Both the position numbers and the translations under genes were made by a program. A stretch of DNA of 64,000 nucleotides from the NCBI GenBank assembly GCA_019828595.1, contig JAHQRK010000028.1:124001-188000 (forward strand), in the 5' to 3' direction. The notes under the pieces were generated by a model. That model saw only the letters and a list, made by a program, of their open reading frames with translations, ran no database searches and was not told the origin of the DNA. Each line of letters begins with the position of its first letter. Position 1 is the first letter of the stretch. This document shows, one piece after another, positions 33,515 through 45,624 of this stretch. The DNA comes from Aphanomyces cochlioides. Lineage: Eukaryota; Oomycota; Saprolegniomycetes; Saprolegniales; Verrucalvaceae.

Positions 33515-33952
33515 AGAATTTTCGGAAAGCCTTTGACTTTCATTTTCACCTTCGGTTTTGACCTCCAATCTGGTCAGGTCGAAATTCCCAAAATTCGACT
33601 TTCGAACTGTTTTAACTTTGACCTTCAGCTTCCGGATAAATGTAATGGAATCCCCGACCCACCAGAATCATAATGGAGAGCACTACAAGAGATTACGACG
33701 ATTATCTTGATGTTGCCACGGTTTCAATGACAGCGCCAAGTCAATCGAGCACTTATTGTCAATTTACTCTGCGTCATGACGTTGTACTCTCTCGGTGCAT
33801 GGATGTTGATCAATATTATCCGGTAATTCTCGCTAAAACCTGTTGAAAAATTATTTTAGCTTCAGAACAGGGTGAATTTTCAGCAGCCAATGAAATTACG
33901 CCATTTCGAAAATGAAAGTGAAAGTGAAAGTAAAAAGCTTTCCGAAAATTCT
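33515..33952. repeat. Small inverted-repeat element (MITE-like)
   Basis: agaattttcggaaagc at 33515-33530 and its exact reverse complement at 33937-33952 bound 438 bp. Inside the termini both sides have related tttcattttc / gaaaatgaaag tracts, including a GAAAGT triplication on the right. No coding capacity is seen. The size and termini fit a MITE, but I see no clear target duplication. Confidence 0.5.
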
Positions 33953-34439
33953 CTATTATATAATTTTTCTAATACTACACCTCTGCCCGATCAAGTTGAA
34001 CACTTTTCGCCATCAATGTGGAAAGAAACAAAATAAAAAACGCTGATTTTATTCAAGACGTATTATAAAACGCAATTTTTGCGATCAATGTGAAATATTT
34101 TGCCAGATGCGGGAATTCAACAAAACGGAAAATTCGCCAAAATTTAAAAAAATGAAATTTAAAAAATATTTTGAATGTAGTTTTTTTGCTCGGAAAGTTA
34201 AAAAAACTTAAAAAAACTTCATCTTTGGCTTAAAAAAACTAATCAAGATACCAAAAAACTTCAAGTTTTTTTGTTTTTTTTTATTATCGAGAATTTTAAT
34301 AAAATTTCAGGACCTGTTTTAATTTCGTGATTTCCCGCACCTCCTTCCATGTCCTCCAATGACAATGCCTTTGCAATGTTTCTTTGGCAAAACAGAGCCT
34401 CTGCTACGACGACAGGCAGAGTGATTGAAGCATGAAATT
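33953..34439. other. AT-rich spacer with AAAAAACTT-type repeats
   Basis: Very AT-rich, with recurring (t)taaaaaaact and a long T tract around 34140-34300. No gene seen. Its right end lies beside the decayed C-terminal end of the transposase. Confidence 0.6.
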
Positions 34440-35463
34440 TCTGGCTGCCTCTTCGAGCAAACTCATGCGTGCTTGGAGGTACGTGTCGAAGTCACGACGA
34501 TCGAACATGTGCTCAGTGCCAGCGCTAAGAAGCGCTTGATGGCAGACTTCAACACACTAAAACAACCCTCAATCGGGTTTAGCATTGGCGAATACGGGCC
34601 AAGGCGAAGCAAACGTGGGGCACACTGCGAACCTCAGATTGAGAGTGAGCCGGTGCATTGTCAAGGACGACAACGACTGTCTTGCCTTGGAAATTTGATA
34701 GCCAAGTTGGGCTGGCTTTGACAGCTTGATAAATTTCTTCAAGAAAAGCTGCGTTTTGGTCCATTCGAATGCTACCTCTCTCGAGGTGATAGCACACAAG
34801 CCCATCGACAGTGGAAACTGCGCCTTGCACTTGTAGATTTGGGCCGTGGCTCGCAGGTAGAACAACAGTAGCTCGAGTTCCCTTTTTTGAGCGGCCTTGT
34901 GAGCGCTTGCAGTACAAATTGAAGTTTGTTTCGTCATAATAGACGATGTAGTCTTGTTTTTGTTGGTGCTGAATGAGCTGCTGAGCAATGGCCTGTCGCT
35001 TTCCTTTGTTCACTCCGTTGTTGCAAGTGATAGGCTCGACACGGGTTTGTTTCAGAGTGAAAAGCATCCCAAGGATGCGACGACTAATGGTTGATAGTGA
35101 TAGCTTCACACCACGGAAGTCATCGGCAATAAATTGCTGCATCTGCTGGAGGGTGTAGAGGAAGTTCTCACCTAGGTAGCGCTCAAAAGCTTCCAGCATT
35201 TGCGGTGTAACTTTTGTACGCTCTTGTCGAGGCTCACCACGAGGCAAAACTTCTGCACGATTGTTCAATACCACACGCCGCGCGGTCGACAAGGAAACAC
35301 CATTGTACCTGGCAATCGTCTTCCATTCAGGGTTGCCCTGATGGAAGGCCGCTAAAACGCGGCGTATTTCCTTGGTGGTGGGGCCTTTTTTGCTCGACTT
35401 GGCTGGCATCCAAGAGCGCCGCAATTGTGAAATGAACCATCGCTTAACTATTGAGAGGCTCAT
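34440..35463 (-). pseudogene. Tc1/IS630-type DDE transposase, frameshifted
   Basis: The ATG at 35463 opens a 294-codon frame with an N-terminal helix-turn-helix-like part (PTTKEIRRVLAAF, WKTIARYNGVSLSTARRVV), then the first catalytic Asp in YYDETNFN and the second in VVVLDNAPAHS. The frame then stops at 34579. The third motif, RLGPYSPMLNPIE, lies in another frame at about 34565-34610, and a further tail (FDRRDFDTYL, LLEEAARNFM) in yet another, so at least two frameshifts have inactivated it. The family is Tc1/mariner-IS630 superfamily by the spacing of D, D and the PYSP-LNPIE block. Transposon ends are not clearly identifiable. Confidence 0.82.
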
Positions 35464-35485
35464 GGATGCCAACTCAGCTCGAAAA

Positions 35486-35645
35486 CAAAAGTTGCGCGCG
35501 AAGACAAGGCGCCAATCCGTGTGGTCCAGTGGAATAAGTTCATTGAACTCAACGGCTTGTGGCAGTTGCCACGGTCGTCGAATTCAATGAACCCAGTCCA
35601 CTGGACTGAACGTTCTTGGCGCCTTGTCTTCGCGCGCAACTTTTG
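35486..35645. repeat. 160-bp hairpin (30-bp perfect inverted repeat)
   Basis: Arms 35486-35515 and 35616-35645 are perfect reverse complements (core gttgcgcgcgaagacaagg). Inner parts continue as an imperfect stem (ggtccagtgga / tccactgga; gttcattgaa / ttcaatgaac), leaving a loop of under 30 nt. It lies 23 bp upstream of the transposase start. It may be a terminal inverted repeat folded by rearrangement or a separate fold-back element. Confidence 0.75.
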
Positions 35646-35776
35646 TGTTCACATTGGTGGAAAAGGATTTCACATTGAAGGCAAAATTCTGACTGAGAAT
35701 GACTCTGAAATCCGATATTTTTTATCAGCTCCACATTGATGGCAAAAAGTGTCACACTGTCAACTTGATCGTAGTA

Positions 35777-36359
35777 CAGTGATCCGGGAAATATAAGACC
35801 ACAGGTGATTCTTCGCTGATTGGACAATTTCAAGCTGAACACCGACTCCATAAACTGTAATAAATTTTAACCTGTTAAATTGCATATTGCATTTGTAAAA
35901 AGACGAAGAAACTTGTATTAGATAAACGTGCAAGACTTCATATACTATGAAAATTGCCAAAAATGAAGAATTACACATATGTGTCATGCGATCGATCAGA
36001 TTCTCTTCTTCAGTGCTGTTGAAGAAACATGGAAAACTCTATAATTTTATATTTGGTGCATTCATTTTGAAGATGTGTCATTGAATCATTGAACAATGTA
36101 TCATCCCATTTGCATATCGTTTCTTTGAAAATAATGCCTGTATTTTCAACAACAACTTACCCTTCTTCTACGACAGCATTTAAAACCTTTAGCTTATTTA
36201 GGAGCACCGTAGTTTACTTGTGTTTGCGCGTTTATCTGGCGATGAAACGATGGTTGACCTCCTGTCATATTTATTTCTTGTTAAAATTAATACGATTCAT
36301 TTTCACGGTTCAATGGAGGGTTAGGGTTTGTTGATGGTCTTATATTTCCCGGATCGCTG
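35777..36359. mobile_element. 583-bp MITE with Tc1/mariner-like ends
   Basis: Terminal inverted repeats of about 25 bp (consensus begins CAGYGATCCGGGAAATATAA) at 35777-35801 and 36335-36359, one mismatch. Both ends are flanked by TA (35775-35776, 36360-36361), the Tc1/mariner target duplication. The interior is AT-rich and has no transposase, so it is non-autonomous. It sits between the transposase remnant and the WD40-like gene. Confidence 0.85.
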
Positions 36360-36596
36360 TACTTCAGTACACCACAGTTGTAACTTCAATACAGCCCACA
36401 AAAACACATGACGAATGTATTACTAGTTCACAGCATTCAAAGATGAGCACAATATGCATCCCAAATGAACAACAACAGTGCCTGCAAAGCTGTACCTACC
36501 ATTAAGCCCACACGCTTTTTTGGTGGCGCGTTTCGTTCATATCCTAGTCCCAATTGCATTAGTTTACAACGTGCACATGAGCGAACCAATGATATT

Positions 36597-39500
36597 CTAC
36601 TTGAATTTGGACTTCGTTGATCCAGAGTAGCTGTATGACACAACATGGGGAGTATTGAGGAAGCCACGTCGAAGATCGTGTCGTTTTTCAATTTGCGTGA
36701 TTGCAATACCGGAGGTATTTTCATCAGTGAGTTTGTGCTGTCGATGGAGATGAACGTCCCCTTCGTCGCTTTCTGTCTCAACAGCGCTGGACGAGCTCGT
36801 GATGTCACCTAAAACAATTTTAGTCAAGATTATTCTGATTCAGTGACGCACGTTGGTTGTGATCGTAGTGACAGACATCCTTGGCTTCAGTTTCAAACGA
36901 GCGTTGAGTCAATTTTTCCATGAGCACTTCGAAAGCAAGATATCTTTCGTTCAACTCCTCCTTGTCTTCCCTTGCTTGATCGTCAGAGTTATACTCCATA
37001 TCAGGCGGCCCAACGTCTTCGCCCTCATTTTGAACACTAGCATGCAACAGATCGATAGTTCCTCGTCTTGTGTTCGGGTTGATCCGAAGTAATTCTAAGC
37101 GCCGTTCGAGCTCTAAGTACTCGCCGTCATCATCACTGAGCTTGTCACTTGGGTTCGACACCTAGTTGAAGTAAATAAAAAAAAGATACGATTTGCCTTC
37201 ACCATTGTAGCTAAGCCGTTGAAGCGAGACATAAGTGCATCGACGTGCTCCATCGAGTCGCTTAGAACAAGAGATTGCCCCGATAACATCACACACAAGT
37301 TATATTGGGTATCTCCTTCAATGTGACTTGAAACTGCGATATAATATACTCCCCTTTTGGCGCTTCGGTCTTTTGGATGAACGATCACACGTTTGTCTTT
37401 TTTGTGCGACGAGTCAGTCATTAATGAAGGTTTCGATCTGGTTTAGGTCAGAACCATTACCTATGTAACATTGTACCTCCACTCGCAATCTCTCACACTT
37501 GGCGCAGGTGTGTCAGTAGAAACATACAGCTCAGCATCACCGCACTCACAATGAAGTTTTATTGTCACAATTGAACGTAGCTCAGTGTTGGTGTACACAT
37601 AATAAGCCACCTGTGCCCATTAGAACATGGTATACACCGCAAGCGTACCTCGTTGTTAGTCAAATTTCCTGAGACAACATCTCCCATAATGAGCGCGGTT
37701 GGACAACAATTGCCCTCTCTTGACTTTCTCTCGGCCCTGAATAATGACAGACGTTTTCTTGTCTTTGAACGAATACAGGCCTCCTCGGTAAGAGACTCCA
37801 TCGCCGATGTATCTTGAGGTTGCGAGATTTTCTTCATGTAAACTTCATTGCTTTCTTCAGAGGTTGCCTTGAAAGCACCTTCCAATTGCTCGTGAATATC
37901 AGTCTCTTCGGAGGAAAAGAGTTGTGACCATCTAAGTCGAGCCATTTGTTTCGACAAAATTCTTTGTACGAACATGTACCTATCAGATATATTTTGTGCC
38001 AGACTTGGTGACAGGACGATATCGCCTGAAGTTGAATCGGTCTGGTCCATTGATCCATCCACCGAGCCACTGTATTCCACACGACGCTGAGGTGCCACAT
38101 CCATTTCATCGTCAGAATCATCCATTGGATTCCATGGACTGAATGAAGGCTTGAGACGTTTTTTATATAATGGCTACGCATAGTGACAGTTTATTGTAGT
38201 GATCTACTACTACCTTCAGGTCGACAGGCTGACTAAAAAGAAATTCTCTTCGTTTCACGTGCGGCATATCACCTTGTTTAACTATTTTTGTTGGTGCAGT
38301 CGATAAAACAGCTTCAGGAGGCGCTGCGATTTTCTGGGGCTTAGTCTTATGCGCTCCATTCTTCTGACGGGAGTGCAAGCGTCTTTCAATGGCACCCTCT
38401 AGTGTATCGTCTCTCTGTAGTGAATCAGAGGCAACTTCTAGGGAACGTGGGGACGATGGCATGTCAGTGTTCTTTTTCTCCACAGACACACGAATAATTT
38501 CTCGGGTTGTTTCATCAACACTAGGTTGTAATCCCTCGTTTTGGACTAAAGCAACTCCAAATGAGGCTCATTCCAGCATATCTCTTACCCAAGTCGTGGC
38601 CGTAGCTGCTTGACATCGGCTCAAATACATCTTCAGCATTATTATCGTCACTGGGCGTTTGTATCAAGCTTATTTCTTCGTCTCCGCTGTCCAAATCAAC
38701 TGCTTCTATGTCTAGCACCTGTCGAATAATGTGACGACAGCTAGTCATGACTGTAGAACCTTTATATCAGATATTTCTCGCGTGAACTCCACTTGCATTT
38801 TACGTTGCAATTTAAGCAAAGGCTCATTCAGAAATGTTTCCATGGCGGCTAGTAATGAATGACCATATGAAACATAATCTTCGAGCGGTGGCAATTGCTC
38901 CTCTGGAGTTTCCATCAAAATTGATTTGTCAAGTTGGTCATACCTATCTCATCAGGTTCTATCGAAGTGATTGAGTTTCTCGACGTGGTTTTGGGACTTT
39001 CGATCGGTTGGATAGAATAATTATTAGCTTCTTCGATGTTGTCAATGCAACGTCCCCCAACAGAGCTGACGTCATTTGCATCATCAACCTACAAAGTCGT
39101 CAATCGCCATTTTCCATTTCCCCCACCCCCTCGTTCATGTCAGGCGGCGCGATTATTTCCTAGTCTTTATTAAACAGGCGATCACGAAGGGCTTACAATT
39201 GCGGGGACAATCGACTGTTCATTTTGTTCCACTGTTGAATAGTCCATGTTACTGTCACCAGTAGCTTCAGCGTAATGATCACTTTCAGGTTGATCATTTG
39301 CGTCAATCATGGATATACTTTCGTCAATGCCAGAAATTGATTGCACGTTTCGGGTCTTCTCGTATTGAGGTGTATCGGCTTGAGCACCATCACTGACTTC
39401 CATGTCCATTTCTTCGTTAGAAGTCAAATCAAGGCTGGACACATCTTTGCCAAATTGTTGCTCAACCATTACATTGGAATGTTCATAGTCAATTGTAATC

Positions 39501-42500
39501 GAGCTCGTTGTATCTTCGATATGTACTGGTGAAGTCTCGGGGATATTCCGCGTGCTATTTGAGATTTCTTCCACACCAAAGAGGTATTCCTTATCATCCT
39601 CCAATTTATCAACGATATAAGCAGCTTGGTTGCCAAACTACAGGTATCGTCAGATCGGTATAATGTCTTGAATGTTGTACCTCGTTCGGTGATTCTGGAG
39701 TAACTGGAATTTCATCATGCTGCGGTAATTGTCTGTCATCACAAGACGTGGCAGGTGCTGACATGGTGCTGTTTATGTCTTTGAGCGATGCAACGGTTGT
39801 AATTCTTTTCCGAGATTGAGCAAAAGGCTGTACATCGGGAAACTGAATGTACATTGTGCTAACGTGCACATTATGTTGACCACTCTTTTCAACTGTGATA
39901 GGAGTTGGAACTGGGTAATACTTATGGGTCTTGACCGGTTTTGCTGCAATCTCTCTAGTTTGGTCAACAATATTTCGCAGAATTGATGAGTTAATTCGAT
40001 TTGAGTTGCTCGATGGCAAGTGGGCTAAAATTCATCAGTAAAGCTTTACGTGCAACATACCAGGAATATAGGGTGCAGCGATTTGATTGTTCTGGCAAAT
40101 TGGTGGATTTAGATATTGAGAATGGCCAAGTGGCACATCTCCTCGATCATGAAACGATGCTGGAATGACTTGAAATGCTAAGTCTTCAACAGTTAGCGAC
40201 GACTTTGTTCCTTCATTTGCAAACGTTCTCGTCCACTCAAAATTTTCAGATGAAAGGCTGTGTAGTTTGGACTTGTTGAATTGAAATGATTTGCCAAGAT
40301 AATCATCAACAACTCCCGGTGGTGCAGCATGAAACATCATATTTTCCATGTACTCAACAACAGCAACTGCGTATACCTTAGAGCAACACTATACACATTC
40401 ACGCCCACCTTTGTAATCTTCATCAAGTTCGAGCTTATAACCCTTACTGAATGCGTAAATGTCAGTAAATTTCATATACGTCTTTGTCTTTAAAGTCACA
40501 ACATACAGAAGGGAAAACATATCCAAGTAGCACACAAAGCCATCAACTTGAAAATCTCCATACCTTCGAAGTCTTCATGAGGACATGCAGTAGATGTGCA
40601 GTACCGTTCCATGAGACGATCTATCTCGTTTTCAATGTCAGTATTCTCCTTAATATCCGGCCAAAGGTTTTGCAATCCCATCAAAATGGATCGAAATGCG
40701 TCTTGTTCAACACATCCGTCTCGACGATGATCATAGTAGATGAAACAATCCAGGATGAACTGTAGCTTTGTGAACTCTTCAGACACAGATGCAATATCAG
40801 GACGAATCTTTGAGTCGAAGAGTTGTTGCGCTGCAGACTCAAAAGCCTTGATAGTGCATTTCCATGCGGTCACCCAGCTTGACAGAAATGCATGGACTTC
40901 AATTCCATTGTGTTCCAACTTTTCTTTTGCAACTTGTATTACTTGGGCTATGAATTTAGGGGGAACCTACGTTACACGGTTAATTAGGTGTGTTTTAGCG
41001 ATTTCAAACTCGAGGGTACACAAGTAACGCGCGACAACACAACTCACAGCTTTCGAGAGATATCATTTCCCACGACGAGTGCTTGTCTTTATGGGCTGCA
41101 TCAACTGCTGGGATACCTTGTGCTCCTGGTAACGCCTCGCCTTTGTAAACCAGGTGATGGTTGTGTAGCCAACCAAAACCATCAATATATAAGTACAAGA
41201 GCCAGAGTGGCAAAGCTGGAATATCACGAAAGATGTTGCAAAATAGTCCAAACGAGCTAATAATTTCAACACTGGCCGAGTGTTCTGCAATAGATATGAC
41301 AAACCAATACAATTTATGCTCGACGACTGACTGCATTCCAAACCTAAACAGTATCACCTACAAGTATGAGGTGGATAACTTACTTTCGTCGAAACCAATC
41401 AAACAAAAACGGAACTAATGCAATGTTAGCCCAGTTGTTCCGCCGCTCTTTCTCTAGTTGCATGGACTTGTATATTTGATGTACAATCAAAATTGTCGAG
41501 CGTTCAGAAAATACAGAATCGGCTCGGACATAATGCTGGCGTTTTTTACATACAACGCATGTCTAAATTTGGTTGATGAGTAGCCAAATCACTAAACATA
41601 CCTTTTCCGGCCCCCCAGAATCTTTCTTGTTGGTCTCAATAATTAATAGACCTGTGCACCAACAAAAGCCGTTGCGCCAATATGAAGCCAGCTCGAGAGG
41701 GAGATAAATCGATCGACTTGGGGGAGGCATATTGCGGGTCTCAAACGTCATAATATCATGTAAAAGCGTGTCCGGGGTTTGACCACGTGAACGTCGCGAT
41801 GACTGGTCCATCTCAATATATGTCACTTGCTTTTCACCAAACTCATTGAACCGGACCAATGCTCTTTTTATACCCATGTTCTTGTAGCTGCGTTGCTTTT
41901 CCATACGTTTGGAGTCATTGTAGCTGCACCACAGCAAAGCATCTACCACTTGTTTCCACGTCAACATAGACACTGATTGCAAGTGATGCGAGTTCAAAAA
42001 TGAAGTTGCCCGCTTTTGAGAGAATGGCAAAATCGACGAGGGCTCAAGAGATTGCCAAATCTTGTAAATGCTGCGTAAATCTCTTGCAGGGATTGAGATC
42101 TACTCAAAATATTCAACTCAATATGAACAAAGGTAAGTTACAGTCTCTTCTTCTTCTATCAAATGCGTAGCATAGTCCCGGCCTAGATGAATCTGTATGG
42201 CTTCAAAGATCAAATTCAACTCCTAAACAGAAGATTAATTCAGTATATTTATTACACATGCACTGTTCGCTGACGTGTGGGGACCGGACAAGCTATCAGG
42301 CAGTGATATCGTCTGGGGATCACCCGGGCCATCGCTTTGTATGTCGCATTCGAGAATTTCTTTCGGCATCATTTGAGAATATTCGTCACGCTCCGTCTTG
42401 TCGTCATGAAGACTAGCCTCTGTTCCTATGCTAGTTGTAATGAATATTGGCTTTTTTTCCAAGTTTTTCTTCTTTGTTTCATGGTAGGCGTATTGCACAC

Positions 42501-45454
42501 AGCAAAGCTCATGAGGTAATGAGACGATAAGTCCGTCTTGCTGAATAAATGCATCCTGCACAGGAGCACAAAATTCAAAATATCTATCTCGAAAGTGACT
42601 TGCAGCGTCCAGGGCATTTTACCTCCGTTCCAAGATGGTATTTTTCAACGCATCGACCGCCCAAACAATGACATGTCCATCGTACGAAGCGGTGGCAAAT
42701 GTGCAGTGCATTATAATGTTGGAAGGAGGATTTATTCGACCAGGATGGGGCACGGGACGTATCGTAGATATTCGCAGCTGGTGTGGCTCACTCGCGTATA
42801 TTTCCTTCCACTCGATTTCCCAGGGCTAATTAGTTGATTAGGAACTATAAATAATATTTTTGTGCACCGAATCATGGGCCATTTCAATTTGATAAAAGCG
42901 AGAGTGCATATGATAAGCAATCATACTTCCAGTTTCATGGCCACAGACTAGCAGGTGCAAATTCTGTTCCTGCTTGATTAGACACGACGACGTGACAACA
43001 CGATTTGGTTGCGGAAACGAGAAATGTGACAGCATGACTGGTGTATAAGCGGGTGATGTCAACTTCCACACTTTCATTTGACCATCATAAGTCACAGACA
43101 CAATACCACGATGCGACTCATCAATCAAAAGAGATAAAAGACTGAACACCTGTGTTGAGTGAGCATTCCACTTAGTTTGAGCTTTAAAGTGTGCAAATTT
43201 TGAGCTACGAGAAGCCCATTGTCAGCGTGACGATTTTCCACCGTATGTACCTTTTCACTGGAAACGACCACGCAAACACCGAGCCGTCGCTTGCTCCAAC
43301 GCAAACATATAGTTCGTCTAAGACAATGTTTAATACACTGGCGACGATTTTTGTCCTACATGGACTTTGCTCTTCAAGTCTTGGAAGTGCTTCCAACACT
43401 GGAGGAGGTTTCGAGCATAGCTTTCCTCCCCAGGAGATGGCTTCAGCATTTGTTGCGTTTAATTTTTGAATGGGCAACGCAATAGCCACAATGCAACACA
43501 CTGGAGTATTAAGTTGGGGATCTTGCAGAGTTCCAATCAGTAAATCTTGCTCGAAAACCTGGACTTGTCCGTTTGAGTATCCCAAAAGTATCAATTGTTC
43601 GTGCACAATCATGCAAGAGACTGTCGCACTGGGTACAGCTGGTGTGATAACCTGATGTGAACATAAAACGACAGTGAGGAAGATTTTCTTACCTCACTTG
43701 GGGTCGCTGTCGTTGATGTCGGAAAAGTTAAGAGGGATATCACGCCGTCACTAGCAAGTATTGCAAGGAAGGAGGGAGAGACTTCGTTGTTCATCGCAGT
43801 TGCAAGAATACGATGTGATTTGTGCTTCGGGGTGTAGACGGATCTTGCTAAGCTTTGAATTTTCAAAACGTGGACAACACTTTCTACTGCGACTAATAGT
43901 AAATGCTCGTTGCTGTGACCCATGTCCACGTCAATTGGAAGACCTGCTCCGTAGATTAGGAAAATTCTTTTGAGGAACGCTTACAGAACACTCGTCGATG
44001 CTTTCCTTTGGTCTTTGATGGTAAGCTAGGCTCAAAATCTCCTATGATATCAAATTGAGTATCGATATCGCCTACAAGAAAATATCACAAACTAAACAAT
44101 CATCAAATAATACCTTGCCCATTCAACGTCGTGCGAAAGCGACAATGTTTTACCATTGGTTCTCGGCTGCTTATAAATATATCCATCTCCATCTCGGTGC
44201 CGTTGTCATTTTCAATCTTTGGTTGTGGAGTTATGCTTGCAATACCACTGGGATGCAAACTTTCTCCACAGAGACAACGATATGGAACACTCCCGGGTCC
44301 AATTTGGTACCTGAAGAAATTTAGTCTTCAATTTCGCACAAGCTATTGACTTACAGCCTTGACATTTCATATCCAACGTTCCAAATACTCAGTGAGCCAC
44401 CACCATGTCCAGAAAATAGCCACTGATGGCACAAAGACCTAGAGACGACATTGTCATCTACCCTAATTATTTAGCTTACAATCGTAGGGCAGTTAAAAGC
44501 TGTCCATTTTCAAAACCATTGTGCACCTACACCGAAGTGTAGTAAGTGTCATAAGTACCGCTCAGAAGTTGAATCTACTCTGATTATTTGACGAGTGGAT
44601 CGATCCCACACGTACAAGCCAGTTCGTTTGCTTGGAGGTCTCTTCACATTGTCTGTGCCATCACTTTCTAATGCAATGCCAAATACACGAGTTGGACTTG
44701 CAGCCAACGCGAGAACCTATTCTACTCATTAAACACACCAGATAAACGACATACTTGATGCAATGAGGGGGCGAGAGAAGGCTTTGATACAATTTGGACT
44801 GGGGATGGATGAGCTGGGTCTCGCACTTCGTCGTCTCGCGCAATTGACCATGCTTGGATGACGTAGGCATCTTGCTTACTGATTCCAGATGAGCATCGAG
44901 AGCACACAATGAGATTGCAATAGTCGTCTACAACGTCTCTCAAACAGGTCCATAAACACGAATCCGTGCCTTCGACTGTCGAGCATTGAATCATGTTATT
45001 CACTCCACCGCGGAACTGGTACAACTTGTCCAAAGACGCTGGCTCCAGAATTTCAACTGCGCATACGTCCTAGTTATCGCAGTAAGTTGTTTTCAACAAG
45101 CACGGCGGCTCATACATCGCGAGGAATCGAGTAGACACTAATGTAGATATCATTTGAGCTCGAGTACGTGAGAGACAGCTTCACTGCATTTGGCGCTATG
45201 TTTGTTGCATGCTGGTCGAATAGGTGACGTTTCTTTATTTCCCGCTTCAGAGAATACACACGGAGAGTGTGTTCGGTCAGAATTGGATTTGGAATCAGTG
45301 GGTTCTTCGAAGGACTTGGAGGCAAATCGCTGCTGGTGTATATCAAAATGTGGTGGCGGGAAGTGTCATAACAACACGCACGTATCGAGACACCAAAGCC
45401 ACATAGCAATTCATGTCGATGCTGTAGAGTTCCATGCTTGGCCTCGAGAGACAT
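36597..45454 (-). CDS. Large multi-exon WD40-like protein, unrecognised
   Basis: A run of minus-strand coding exons separated by GT-AG introns of about 35-60 nt; I read it as one gene. Exon 1 is 45454-45116 (113 codons, MSLEAKHGTLQHRHELL). Exon 2 starts at 45069 (DVCAVEILEPASLDKLYQF). Exons at about 45069-42600 have WD-like blades (GLYVWDRSTR, GSLSIWNVGYE, GQVQVFEQ, GSVFAWSFP, GQMKVWKL, GHVIVWAVD). Then follow VLIVHQIYKSM..FDWFRRK..FCNIF (about 41500-41230), a degenerate EF-hand-like loop (DHRRDGCVEQD, about 40730), long acidic low-complexity exons (40350-38000), and a segment resembling a PPC-type beta-sandwich (CEWR, VIVHPKD, GVYYIAVSS, about 37610-37230). The likely end is the stop at 36597. 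The full exon chain was not closed, and two adjacent genes are possible. Confidence 0.5.
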
Positions 45455-45624
45455 ATAGAAAGTCCGGGCTTTCGCGCCCTGACGTAACTGATTCCTCCGT
45501 TTCAATCAGATGAAGAAAATGAAAATGAATAATGATTGAAATTCATAAAAATGAAGAATTGTTTTGACAAGCTTATTTATTTGATTTATGAATTGGCAAT
45601 GGATTTACCAGAGTTTTGTTTTTC
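45455..45624. promoter_or_regulatory. Divergent intergenic promoter region
   Basis: 170 bp separate the ATG of the WD40-like gene (minus) from the ATG of the terminal nucleotidyltransferase (plus). The region is AT-rich (gaaaatgaaaatgaataatgattg) and must hold both core promoters or their 5' UTRs. No specific motif is claimed. Confidence 0.4.

Noticed and set aside
31862..36596. tRNA, rRNA or other RNA genes
   Set aside because: No cloverleaf-like or rRNA-like sequence was recognised by eye; a covariance-model scan would be needed to exclude them.
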